From positions 1 through 37,347 of the forward strand of contig BJGN01000014.1 of NCBI GenBank assembly GCA_014190515.1: DNA of 37,347 bases. The letters are read 5' to 3'. Shown here piece by piece: positions 1 to 8,483 of this stretch. The position numbers were made by a program, and so were the translations under genes. The stretch's first letter is position 1. Each line of letters begins with the position of its first letter. Below the pieces are notes generated by a model. That model was not told the origin of the DNA and did not search any database. It saw only the letters and a list, made by a program, of their open reading frames with translations. Origin of the DNA: Bacteroidota bacterium. GTDB lineage: Bacteria; Bacteroidota; Bacteroidia; Chitinophagales; Saprospiraceae.

Positions 1-177
1 TTTGAAGAAGGTTCCGTAGCAGTTCCTTCAGCGCCTGGACTTGGTGTAGAATTAGATCGTGAAGCATTGGCCGTTTTGCATCAAAATTATTTGCTTTGTG
101 GCTTAAAAAAGCGGGATGATGAACCTGAAATGCAGAAAAAAATCCCGAATTGGAAATTTAAACCTGTCCGATGGTAG
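1..177 (+). CDS. Enolase-superfamily sugar-acid dehydratase, 3' end (glucarate-dehydratase-like)
   Basis: Frame 1 is open from the first base to a TAG at 175-177, giving the last 58 residues of a protein that begins outside the window. It contains PSAPGLGVELDREAL, the usual closing segment of the mandelate racemase/muconate lactonizing branch of the enolase superfamily. A RDD-x2-EMQ tail and a terminal W-x-FKPVRW follow, as I recall from glucarate-dehydratase-type members. The catalytic residues lie upstream and cannot be seen. The next genes carry out the two steps after glucarate dehydration, which supports a sugar-acid dehydratase. The substrate (glucarate, galactarate or another acid) cannot be fixed from this fragment. 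Confidence 0.75.
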   Translation, partial: FEEGSVAVPSAPGLGVELDREALAVLHQNYLLCGLKKRDDEPEMQKKIPNWKFKPVRW

Positions 178-290
178 GATGATTATTTTGAATCAAAAAT
201 AGGACGCCTATGTGTCCACTAACCTGAAACCGATCTTTAACCTTAATGATTTTCGAATTTAAAAATGAAAATCAAAAAATAAAATCCCAC

Positions 291-1736
291 ATGACAGACC
301 CTATTTTTATCTTGTTAGTAGGCATTGTAATTGTAGTTGGAGGTATCATTGGATTAAAACTCCATCCGTTTTTAGCCTTATTGTTAGCCGCTGTAGCTGT
401 GGCTTTATTGACGCCAACCATAGCTGTCGAACAGTTTTATCTGGCCAAAGGAACAGCTGCTGCTGAAGCGTTGAAGTTGTCACATAAAAGTATTGGAGAA
501 CGTATTGGCACTGAATTTGGAAATACCTGTGCTAAAATTGGTATTTTGATTGCGATGGCAGCTATCATTGGAAAATCAATGCTTGATAGTGGTGCCGCAG
601 AAAGAATAATTCGAGCCATGCTGAAAGTGACAGGGGAAAAGCATTCCGCTATCGGTTTCATTTTAAGTAGTTTCTTTTTAACCATTCCCGTGTTCGTAGA
701 TACCGTTATTTTCTTGATGATGCCGTTAGCGAAGGCAATGAGTATGCGCATTGGAAAAAATTATCTGCTATTAGCTTTATCTGTCATTGCCGGAGGCGTT
801 ATGGCCAATTCGTTTGTTCCACCATCTCCCGGTCCATTATTTTTAATCGGTGCATTGAATGTTCCCATCGGATTGATGATGGTTTGTGGAACTATATTAG
901 GTCTTTGTACCATTACCATTGGTTATTTTGTAGCCCTATGGTTAAATAGAAATACTACTATTACCTTAAGGGATTCGCCAGATGCCCGTTTGGAGGATAT
1001 TGCGGCCATTGCTAATAAAAGTGACAAGGATTTACCAAGATTAAGTTTAGCCCTTTTACCCGCCGTATTTCCATTAGTTACCATTTGCATACGATCTGCT
1101 GTGGAAGCGTTTCATACATCTGATGCACCCTTGACTTCCTCTGGTTTTTTTAATGGTATTATGGAAGTGGTTTTGTTTTTTGGAGATAAAAATATTGCTT
1201 TATTTATGGGGGCTGTATTTGCTCTTTTGGTTTTAGCCTATCAGAAAAAAAGCGATAAATCAGCGATGACAGCTTTTACTCAAAATGCGTTGATGACAGG
1301 TGGAGGTATTATTCTAATAACAGCAGCAGGCGGCGCCTTTGGGGGTATGTTACAACAAACAGGTATTAGTGGTCGAATTGCTGACTTGACTAAAGATTAT
1401 CAAATGGCACTGATTCCATTGGCTTTTTTCATTACCGCCATAGTCAGAACAGCTCAAGGATCAGCCACCGTGGCCCTAATTACTGCAGCGGGTATTTTGG
1501 CTGGTATGGCACAAAATGCAAATCTGGGCTTTCATCCGGTATATTTATGTCTGGCCATAGGTGCTGGCGCAAAACTGATACCCTGGATGAATGATGCTGG
1601 ATTTTGGATTATGTGCAAAACAAGTAATTTAACTGAACAGGAAGCCATGAAAACTATTGCACCCATGCAAACTATAATGGGTCTTTCAGGTCTTGTTTTG
1701 ACCATGATTGCCGCTCATTTTTATCCAATGGTTTAA
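291..1736 (+). CDS. GntP-family sugar-acid:H+ symporter
   Basis: This is a highly hydrophobic protein of about 481 residues with many membrane segments. It has the opening of the gluconate:H+ symporter (GntP) family: MTDPIFILLVG, then LHPFLALLLAA. Other family-like stretches are a pore-type segment near SFVPPSPGPLFLIGAL and a late RTAQGSATVALITAAG. It sits in the inner membrane and probably imports the acid that the neighbouring enzymes degrade. An ATG at 246 would add 15 charged residues, and I prefer the ATG at 291 because it matches the family N-terminus. Glucarate, gluconate or a hexuronate are all possible substrates; the downstream genes favour an aldarate. Confidence 0.87.
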   Translation: MTDPIFILLVGIVIVVGGIIGLKLHPFLALLLAAVAVALLTPTIAVEQFYLAKGTAAAEALKLSHKSIGERIGTEFGNTCAKIGILIAMAAIIGKSMLDSGAAERIIRAMLKVTGEKHSAIGFILSSFFLTIPVFVDTVIFLMMPLAKAMSMRIGKNYLLLALSVIAGGVMANSFVPPSPGPLFLIGALNVPIGLMMVCGTILGLCTITIGYFVALWLNRNTTITLRDSPDARLEDIAAIANKSDKDLPRLSLALLPAVFPLVTICIRSAVEAFHTSDAPLTSSGFFNGIMEVVLFFGDKNIALFMGAVFALLVLAYQKKSDKSAMTAFTQNALMTGGGIILITAAGGAFGGMLQQTGISGRIADLTKDYQMALIPLAFFITAIVRTAQGSATVALITAAGILAGMAQNANLGFHPVYLCLAIGAGAKLIPWMNDAGFWIMCKTSNLTEQEAMKTIAPMQTIMGLSGLVLTMIAAHFYPMV

Positions 1737-1793
1737 TATAATTTTATTATTAACCATTACATCAAATTTCTTAAACCACAAATTTCGTGTGTG

Positions 1794-2927
1794 ATGAAAC
1801 GTAGGAATGTAATTAAAACAATGACCATTGGTGCCATTTTACCATCCATATTTGGGGCCAAACAATCTATGGCTAACCCTGGCATTAAACCTGAAAATCT
1901 ACCTAAAAAACAGGTTTTAATGAAAGTGGGGTGTCAATCAGGTGGCACAACCATCGAAAATCTGGAATTTAAAGCCCGACATGGCGTTTATAATATAGAT
2001 GGTGGTATGCCTAAATTTATTGAAGGGAAAGGTTGGGATTTAGATGATTCACTGGCAAAACGGGATGCATGTGAAAAATATGGAATCAGTCTTGATGCCT
2101 ATCACTGGCCATTAACTTCGGCGGGCATAGATAAACAACTTTTACCCAATATTATGTTGGGTAAAAGTCCGGAACGAGACAGGGAGATTGAAATGCTACA
2201 ACAGATGATTCAGGTAGCAGCCAAATCAGGGATTAAAGTATTGAATTACAATACCACCATTCTACCGGTTTTACGCACTGGTAAAACCATTGATCCCAAA
2301 AGAGGCAATGCCGAGTATTCTACATGGAACTATGCGGAAGCTCTGAAAATGAACCAACCTAAAACGGTGGCTGGCGATGTATCTATTGACCAGATTTTTG
2401 AACGTATCACCTATATGCTGGAACGTTGTTTGCCTGTTGCGGAAGAATACAAGGTTAAATTGGCAAATCATATCGCCGATCCTCCAGTACCAGCTGCTTA
2501 CAGAGGCATCATGCGTTGGAATAGTCCAGAAGTTTTCGAAGGAATGAAACGATTTGCTAACCTGTCCAAAAGCCCTTATCATGGCTTTAATTTTTGTATC
2601 GGTTCCATTGCAGAAGGTTTAAAAGACCCCAAAAATGATATTTTCCCAATCATAAAATATTTTGGTGATCGCAAACAAATTTTTAATGTTCACCTAAGGA
2701 ATATTAAAGGTGCTTTCAATAATTTTATGGAGGTTTATCCCGATAATGGTGAAATGAATTTCTTTCAGGTGATACGTGCATTACGTGATGTCGGTTTTGA
2801 TGGAATGATTATGCCGGACCATGTTCCTCACCATCATTTAGAAGGTTCTCAAGATCAGGCTTTCTCCTTTTGTTATGGCTATATCAAAGCGATGCTTCAA
2901 GCACTATCAGATGAGGCAGCTAATTAA
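1794..2927 (+). CDS. Mannonate dehydratase-like TIM-barrel protein with Tat-type leader
   Basis: The protein resembles UxuA-family mannonate dehydratases. It has an NHIADPPVP segment near residues 225-233 (family: HPDDPP), FCIGS near 268-272, HLRN near 300-303, and PDHVPHHH near 341-348. These would supply metal and substrate ligands of the barrel. The N-terminus MKRRNVIKTMTIGA followed by a hydrophobic stretch looks like a twin-arginine leader, which is odd for a catabolic enzyme but common in Bacteroidota sugar isomerase-fold proteins. A GTG at 1791 directly precedes the ATG at 1794, and I take the ATG. Replacement of the first HPDD histidine/aspartate context suggests the activity may not be classical mannonate dehydration. 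It lies 26 bases before the KdgD gene, inside the same operon. Confidence 0.7.
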   Translation: MKRRNVIKTMTIGAILPSIFGAKQSMANPGIKPENLPKKQVLMKVGCQSGGTTIENLEFKARHGVYNIDGGMPKFIEGKGWDLDDSLAKRDACEKYGISLDAYHWPLTSAGIDKQLLPNIMLGKSPERDREIEMLQQMIQVAAKSGIKVLNYNTTILPVLRTGKTIDPKRGNAEYSTWNYAEALKMNQPKTVAGDVSIDQIFERITYMLERCLPVAEEYKVKLANHIADPPVPAAYRGIMRWNSPEVFEGMKRFANLSKSPYHGFNFCIGSIAEGLKDPKNDIFPIIKYFGDRKQIFNVHLRNIKGAFNNFMEVYPDNGEMNFFQVIRALRDVGFDGMIMPDHVPHHHLEGSQDQAFSFCYGYIKAMLQALSDEAAN

Positions 2928-2953
2928 AAATAGATGTAAATCCTAAAATAATC

Positions 2954-3859
2954 ATGGAATTATCAAAAATCAAATCAGCCCTCGAAGATGGCTTATTGTC
3001 CTTCCCTGTCACTGATTTTAATGAAAAAGGCGAATTTAGTGCCGATACTTATGCAGATCGAATTGAATGGTTTGTAAACAATGACGTTTCTTCCATTTTC
3101 GTAGCTGGCGGTACTGGAGAATTTTTCTCATTGTCTGCCAGTGAATATGAGCAAATTATTAAAGTATCTGTTGAGACAACAGCAGGTAGAGTGCCTGTAA
3201 TTTCCAGTATAGGCAGAAGCATTCCAGAGGCCATTTCTTTTGCTAAAATGGCTGAAAATGCGGGGATCGATGCCCTTTTATTTTTCCCTCCATATTTAAC
3301 AGAATGTCCTCAGGAGGGCGTTTTTGAGTATGCCAGAACCATCCTGAATAATACTTCTTTGCCGGTTATTTATTATAATCGTGGAAATGGTATTCTTTCC
3401 GCTGAATATATCAAAAAATTAGCTGATACGTGTCCAAATTTGATTGGTCTGAAAGATGGTACAGGTAACATGCAAGATTTGAATGATACAATTAAGACTG
3501 TGGGAAACCGACTTTCGTATATTGGCGGTGTACCAACGGCTGAAATCATTTCTGAAGCCTATTTATCCATTGGGGTAAATACTTATTCTTCAGCCGCTTT
3601 TAATTTTGTACCTGAATTGGCCAATAAATTTTATAAAGCCTTACGGGCAGGGGATCATTCAACGGTAAAAGAAATAACCCAGAAATTTTATATTCCTTTA
3701 GTTCGTTTAAGAGGTAAAAAGAACGGTTATGCTGTTAGTCTAATCAAGGCTGGAGCGAAAATTATCGGTAGAAGTGCAGGTGATGTTCGTCCCCCTTTGG
3801 TTATGCCTACGCCTGAACATTTTCTTGAACTGGAGAATATTATCAGAGCAAATAGCTGA
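2954..3859 (+). CDS. kdgD: 5-dehydro-4-deoxyglucarate dehydratase (KdgD)
   Basis: A 301-residue member of the dihydrodipicolinate synthase/N-acetylneuraminate lyase family. Visible features are GGTGEF (52-57), which binds the substrate carboxylate, the tyrosine pair in PVIYYNRGN (140-141), and the Schiff-base lysine in LIGLKDGTGN (K167). The DGLLSFPVTDF opening and the NRGN and KDGTGN contexts are characteristic of the KdgD branch. That enzyme decarboxylates and dehydrates 5-dehydro-4-deoxyglucarate to 2,5-dioxopentanoate. The product is the substrate of the next gene, 21 bases downstream, so the operon supports the assignment. It is expected to be cytoplasmic. Confidence 0.9.
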   Translation: MELSKIKSALEDGLLSFPVTDFNEKGEFSADTYADRIEWFVNNDVSSIFVAGGTGEFFSLSASEYEQIIKVSVETTAGRVPVISSIGRSIPEAISFAKMAENAGIDALLFFPPYLTECPQEGVFEYARTILNNTSLPVIYYNRGNGILSAEYIKKLADTCPNLIGLKDGTGNMQDLNDTIKTVGNRLSYIGGVPTAEIISEAYLSIGVNTYSSAAFNFVPELANKFYKALRAGDHSTVKEITQKFYIPLVRLRGKKNGYAVSLIKAGAKIIGRSAGDVRPPLVMPTPEHFLELENIIRANS

Positions 3860-3880
3860 AATTTTAATTTGAAGTGAAGA

Positions 3881-5344
3881 ATGGATAAAGATTTTAAGGA
3901 AATCGGCGAAATTTTAGTTGCGTCCGAAAGTGCAAGTAAATTATGTTCTCATTATTCTGGCAAGCAAAAAGCTGATTTCTTAAGACAAATAGCTTTAGAT
4001 ATTGAGCATCTTGGGGATAATTTGATTGAAACCGCTGCCAATGAAAGTCATTTGCCACTGGCTCGATTGACAGGAGAAAGGGCCCGAACGACAGGTCAAT
4101 TAAGACTTTTTGCCGAATTATTGGAAGAAGGTTCCTGGGTGGATGCCGTAATTGACCTGGCCATTCCTGATCGCCAGCCATTACCTAAAGTAGATTTACG
4201 TAAAATGCTCGTTCCTATCGGACCCGTAGTCGTTTTTGGTGCAAGTAACTTCCCTTTGGCATTCTCAACAGCAGGGGGTGACACCGCTTCTGCCTTGGCT
4301 GCCGGCTGTCCTGTTATTGTTAAAGGTCATCCATCTCATATTAAAACTTCTACCTTGGTTGCTTCAGCTATCCAGGCGGCAGCTTTAAAAACAAAAATGC
4401 CAGCAGGCGTATTTGCCCATGTCGAGGGAGGCATAGAAGTTGGGCAATTTCTTACCCAACACCCTTCTATAAAATCAGTAGCCTTTACGGGTTCCTATAC
4501 TGCAGGAAAGTCTCTTTTTGATCTGGCAAATAAACGCAAACAACCTATTCCGGTTTTTGCAGAAATGGGGAGTGTTAATCCGGTTATTTTATTTCCAGCT
4601 GCGCTGAAAGAACGAAGTGAAGCATTAGCAACACAATTAGCCGATGCTGTAACCCTTGGCGTGGGTCAATTTTGTACCAATCCAGGTCTGCTCATAGGTT
4701 TGGAAAGTGAAGAGTTTACCACTTTTATGAATCATTTTACATCAAAAATGATGCAAAAAAATGCAGCGCCCATGCTTCATGAGGGCATTGCACAAAATTT
4801 TGAAAAGACCTTAGAATATTTTTCAAATCAACCAGATATAAATATCCAGATGGTTGAAAAAGATGATAATAAGTTGAATGGTCATCCTGCCGTGGGTATC
4901 GTTTCAGGAGCTTCTTTTTTGAAAAATATAATTCTCCATCAGGAAGTTTTCGGTCCTTTTTCTTTGATTGTTGCCTGTAAGGATATAAAAGAATTGAACC
5001 GGATTATGGATGAATTAGAAGGGCAACTCACCATCACCATCATGGCGGAATCTTCAGATCTTACAACCAATAAGTCACTTATAGAAACTATCAGAGATAA
5101 ATGTGGACGATTGATTCTAAATAACGTGCCAACGGGTGTTGAAGTTACGCATGCTATGAACCATGGAGGACCATTTCCAGCTACCACCGATAGTCGGTTC
5201 ACCTCTGTAGGAACAAGTGCCATTTTACGTTTTGTTCGCCCGCTATGTTACCAGAATTTTCCAGACGATTTACTTCCTGATGCCTTAAAAGACAATAATC
5301 CTTTGGGTATTTGGCGTAAAATAAATGGAGTTTTAACCAAATAA
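3881..5344 (+). CDS. 2,5-dioxovalerate (2-oxoglutarate semialdehyde) dehydrogenase
   Basis: An aldehyde dehydrogenase of 487 residues. The cofactor/oxyanion segment is GASNFPLAF (120-128), the NADP-side lysine is in VKGHPSH (147-153), the Rossmann turn is FTGS (202-205), the general-base glutamate is E228 in FAEMGS, and the catalytic cysteine is C265 in GQFCTNPG. GQFCTNPG with VKGHPSH is typical of the 2,5-dioxovalerate dehydrogenase subgroup (EC 1.2.1.26). This enzyme oxidises 2,5-dioxopentanoate to 2-oxoglutarate, linking the pathway to the citric acid cycle. It is the last gene of the catabolic operon and is followed by about 140 bases without a gene. Confidence 0.9.
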   Translation: MDKDFKEIGEILVASESASKLCSHYSGKQKADFLRQIALDIEHLGDNLIETAANESHLPLARLTGERARTTGQLRLFAELLEEGSWVDAVIDLAIPDRQPLPKVDLRKMLVPIGPVVVFGASNFPLAFSTAGGDTASALAAGCPVIVKGHPSHIKTSTLVASAIQAAALKTKMPAGVFAHVEGGIEVGQFLTQHPSIKSVAFTGSYTAGKSLFDLANKRKQPIPVFAEMGSVNPVILFPAALKERSEALATQLADAVTLGVGQFCTNPGLLIGLESEEFTTFMNHFTSKMMQKNAAPMLHEGIAQNFEKTLEYFSNQPDINIQMVEKDDNKLNGHPAVGIVSGASFLKNIILHQEVFGPFSLIVACKDIKELNRIMDELEGQLTITIMAESSDLTTNKSLIETIRDKCGRLILNNVPTGVEVTHAMNHGGPFPATTDSRFTSVGTSAILRFVRPLCYQNFPDDLLPDALKDNNPLGIWRKINGVLTK

Positions 5345-5483
5345 ATTATTTATATCCTCTAGCTGGTAAATTCATCTTTTGTTTTTTTAAACCAAAGCCT
5401 GCCTTCACCTTCCTCTTTTGCAACCTTGCAAACATTCTTTTAATGGTCGCGATTGTACGACTTTTGATGGAAAAATAAGAGGC

Positions 5484-5888
5484 ATGAAATTAGCATTCAT
5501 TTTTGCGTTGTCTATGTTGTTTCTGGAGGTTTCAGGGCAGGCTAGACTCGGTTCCTCTGTATCTGATATCAAAAAAGAATTTTCAGAGAAAAGTTATGAA
5601 TTAACTAGTGACTATGATTCCGATAAAAATTACTATATTAGGGTTTTTACGGATATAGCCACTGTTTTTTACTTTTTTGATGAAGATTCCTATTGTGACC
5701 AGGTATTAATTATCCCCGATGATAATGGAAAATTGAATTATTTTGTTGAAGACTACAATAAAAGTTATGTAATTATTAATAACCAGGAATGGAAGATGTA
5801 CAATGAATCCGGCATTGCCAGTATAAGATTGGTTTTTCCCGATGTAAAAGGTGAAAAACCTTATTTTGTATGGACACCAAACGATTAA
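5484..5888 (+). CDS. Small secreted hypothetical protein
   Basis: A 134-residue protein starting MKLAFIFALSMLFLEVSGQ, a convincing Sec signal peptide with cleavage expected after the glycine near residue 18. The frame is open upstream to a TTG at 5418, but the extra 22 residues are polar and the signal peptide fixes the ATG at 5484. The mature part is acidic and aromatic, with many D, Y and F residues and a single C near the middle (SYCDQ), and probably folds as a small beta-rich domain. I do not recognise a named family, though similar small exported proteins occur in Bacteroidota. It lies 11 bases before the next gene and may be the first member of the 5484-15040 cluster. Confidence 0.7.
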   Translation: MKLAFIFALSMLFLEVSGQARLGSSVSDIKKEFSEKSYELTSDYDSDKNYYIRVFTDIATVFYFFDEDSYCDQVLIIPDDNGKLNYFVEDYNKSYVIINNQEWKMYNESGIASIRLVFPDVKGEKPYFVWTPND

Positions 5889-5899
5889 ATGATTAAAGT

Positions 5900-7726
5900 A
5901 TGCCGAATTATCTGGCTCAGTCAGCCATTTTCTTACCAAAACATCCTCACCTTTTTCAAAATCTCAAATATGAGTATAAAAAAGTTGGAAGATATAATAG
6001 CTTCAATCAATATCCATTAAGCAATATTACAGTGTTTGTCGTCGGATTTGTAGTTGTAGTATTATTGCCAATTTTATTATTAATCGAAGGTTTTGTATAC
6101 TTGACGAATCCCGATAAAAGTAAATCCGCGATTTTTGCTAAGATGGCTGAAAAAGCCAGGATGAGTTTTCAAAAAACTTTTTTTAAACCTCCTCCGGACG
6201 ATTGGGACAAGGATTTCATCATCATTAAGGAAGATATTTACGCAGCTTACGAAATTATTAAATTATGTAGTAAACCTGTTATCATTTATGGGTATGAGGC
6301 CTTGACAGAAGAGGAACAATTAGCTTTGGTGACCTTAAAAGAAAAGGGTTGGGTACATGAATATATTCAGCTAGAAACATTTCCCGATCTTTTTGTATAT
6401 ATGACAAAGGCTAATTTGAAAGTAGGTTGTTGCTGTTTGGTTGTTTTGACAAACCAGCAATTTGAATTATCCCAACACCATGGTTTTCAAAGCAAAAACT
6501 GGTTCAATACCAATGTATCCCACTGGGCACCTGAGGAGAATAGTGATAGAGGTATTCTTTCAAAATATACCTTATTTGAAGACAATGCGGCATTCAATCC
6601 GTATATCCAGGGAACTTCAATCCCTGGATTTGATTTTAATACCATACTACTTATAAGCAGCGAAAACAGGCCTTTTTTCAATCAATATGTGCTGGAAAAT
6701 TATGACGTGCTTCAAGAACAAGCGACAAAAAGGGGTTTTCATTTCCTTCATTTTCCCACATTTATTACCTTAGGTACAAAGGAGTTTTCATTAGATTATC
6801 TTAGATATCATTGTCCAGAATGGAACGCTTTATCAGATAGTGAACTCCAAGGGGTTGTCAGTATCCTGTCAAGCAAATCGGAACGCGAATTATATGAATT
6901 ACTCGTAAATATTGGAAATTTGCCCGAATTTAAGGGTACAGCCACTTTGAGATATGTAAATTATTTCCGGAAAGAAGCAACTTACACATCATTAAAAATT
7001 CCAGATGAAGATGACAAAAAAATCCTGGATGCTTTTTTTGTCAAATATATTTTACAGCTCAGACCTATTCCAAATGAGCATTTTTATAGTTTAGATAATA
7101 GAATCAAGGATGAGGAAGAACAACGAGAAGAACGGGAATTGGAATTAAAACTTCGCGAAATTTTTACATCTAAAAATCTCTCCGTATCGCTTAGCCTCTT
7201 GATGAAAGTATTAAGTGAAGTTAAAACAGAGGACCAGGACCTGAATGCCAAAGTCAATTATTTGTTACAAAATAGTAGCGTTATCACAGGAAAAAATGTG
7301 GTTAGTTCTGTTTTGATTGATCGGAATTATCGCATCTTTTTCCCCGAGTACGGCGATATTGAACTTAAAATGCCTACGCTCTCTAAGGTGGTTTACATCT
7401 TGTTCCTTAAACATCCGGAAGGTATAATTTTAAAAGATATCTATAAACATAAAATGGAGTTGAGAAATATCTACATGCGTATCTCCAGCCGTTCTGATGT
7501 TATGGAAATGGAAAAATCTATTAAAGATTTAATCGACCCGCTAAGCGGAAGTTTAAATCAGAAAATAAGTAGAATTCAACATAAACTTAAGTTGTTGATG
7601 ACTTTTAGTTTAGTAGATAATTATAGTATAAGGGGCGCAAAAGGCTTAGTTTATAGAATATTCTTAGATAGAAATCTATTGAAATTTTCAGATGAAAATT
7701 ATATTGGTACCATTAAAAAGGAGTAA
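5900..7726 (+). CDS. Membrane-anchored protein with possible C-terminal winged-helix module
   Basis: A 608-residue protein of unknown function. Residues about 45-68 form one strong membrane helix (VFVVGFVVVVLLPILLLIEG). The preceding 40 residues are polar with no signal peptide. A large soluble part follows, including a cysteine cluster VGCCCLVV near 175-182, a highly charged helix EEEQREERELELKLRE near 413-428, and a C-terminal module of about 120 residues. In that module MPTLSKVVYILFLKHPEGI is followed by a long helix and QKISRIQHKLK. I recall this 'FLKHPEGI ... N-K-SRI' pattern from Bacteroidota proteins of unknown function; it looks like a winged helix-turn-helix fold, but this is not verified. 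Its stop codon abuts the next start, so the two are translationally linked. Confidence 0.72.
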   Translation: MPNYLAQSAIFLPKHPHLFQNLKYEYKKVGRYNSFNQYPLSNITVFVVGFVVVVLLPILLLIEGFVYLTNPDKSKSAIFAKMAEKARMSFQKTFFKPPPDDWDKDFIIIKEDIYAAYEIIKLCSKPVIIYGYEALTEEEQLALVTLKEKGWVHEYIQLETFPDLFVYMTKANLKVGCCCLVVLTNQQFELSQHHGFQSKNWFNTNVSHWAPEENSDRGILSKYTLFEDNAAFNPYIQGTSIPGFDFNTILLISSENRPFFNQYVLENYDVLQEQATKRGFHFLHFPTFITLGTKEFSLDYLRYHCPEWNALSDSELQGVVSILSSKSERELYELLVNIGNLPEFKGTATLRYVNYFRKEATYTSLKIPDEDDKKILDAFFVKYILQLRPIPNEHFYSLDNRIKDEEEQREERELELKLREIFTSKNLSVSLSLLMKVLSEVKTEDQDLNAKVNYLLQNSSVITGKNVVSSVLIDRNYRIFFPEYGDIELKMPTLSKVVYILFLKHPEGIILKDIYKHKMELRNIYMRISSRSDVMEMEKSIKDLIDPLSGSLNQKISRIQHKLKLLMTFSLVDNYSIRGAKGLVYRIFLDRNLLKFSDENYIGTIKKE

Positions 7727-8479
7727 ATGTCTCTAGCTATTTTAAAAAATGTGGAAAATGATGAAGGGGTGAATTCAACTGCCCGGATTGATAATCTTGC
7801 TTTTCTTTCCTGGCTTACAGACGAGGAAACCATAAGAGATGAAGGCGCAATAGCTGGTAAAATTAAGGCAAACCCAGATCCTTCTGTCCAGCTCATTGAT
7901 AAATATCATGACTGGCAATACCTGCAATTTTATAGAAAAAAGGGGGTTTTTAGTGTCGAAGAATCAGAGAAGATTTTACTACGATTAGCTCAAATAACAG
8001 AAGATATATTGGGCGTTAAGGAGGAAAATTTTAGATTGACCCGCGATTTTCCAATCAGCAATGGCTCGTTTTTGAAACTTTTTGGTCTCTCTATTTTGAA
8101 CCTCGTTTTAGCTGGCTTATTGTTTTACCTGTTTTTTCTGCTCCTTGTGCCTGAAGAATTAGTTAGAATAAAATGGATCGTCGTCTATTCGCTAAGTATC
8201 ATTACGCTATGCTGGTTAATCTTACATTTTACGTTTCCTAAAGGGATGGACGCTTTAAAATCCTCTTTTTCCTACTGGATTGAAAAAAATAAAACGAAGG
8301 AAAAAATGAAATATAATAATCAGGCGATTGAACTAAAAGAAAGGGAAATTCGAAGCATTGAAAGTAAATATATTTATTTGCCCACGCACGAAGAATGGGA
8401 GGAATTAAAAGCTTTACGGAAAGATTTATTTCTTATGGAGTTCAATCTTTCTACTTCTTTTTATATCAATAAAAAATAA
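7727..8479 (+). CDS. Two-helix membrane protein, hypothetical
   Basis: A 250-residue protein starting at the base after the preceding stop, with a clear purine-rich ribosome site (AAAAAGGAG, 7715-7723) inside the end of the upstream gene. Residues about 112-136 and 146-165 are two hydrophobic helices separated by a short loop (VPEELVRIK). The 110-residue N-terminal part is soluble and acidic. The C-terminal part after the helices is a charged coiled-coil-like segment (KNKTKEKMKYNNQAIELKERE onward). With a hairpin topology both ends would be on the same side. No family is recognised. The coupling to its neighbours suggests a subunit of the same membrane assembly. Confidence 0.72.
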   Translation: MSLAILKNVENDEGVNSTARIDNLAFLSWLTDEETIRDEGAIAGKIKANPDPSVQLIDKYHDWQYLQFYRKKGVFSVEESEKILLRLAQITEDILGVKEENFRLTRDFPISNGSFLKLFGLSILNLVLAGLLFYLFFLLLVPEELVRIKWIVVYSLSIITLCWLILHFTFPKGMDALKSSFSYWIEKNKTKEKMKYNNQAIELKEREIRSIESKYIYLPTHEEWEELKALRKDLFLMEFNLSTSFYINKK

Positions 8480-8483
8480 GAAT

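Noticed and set aside
437-751. Minus-strand open frame of 104 codons inside the permease gene
   Set aside because: Antisense to a convincing GntP protein, with no signal peptide, motif or plausible neighbours.
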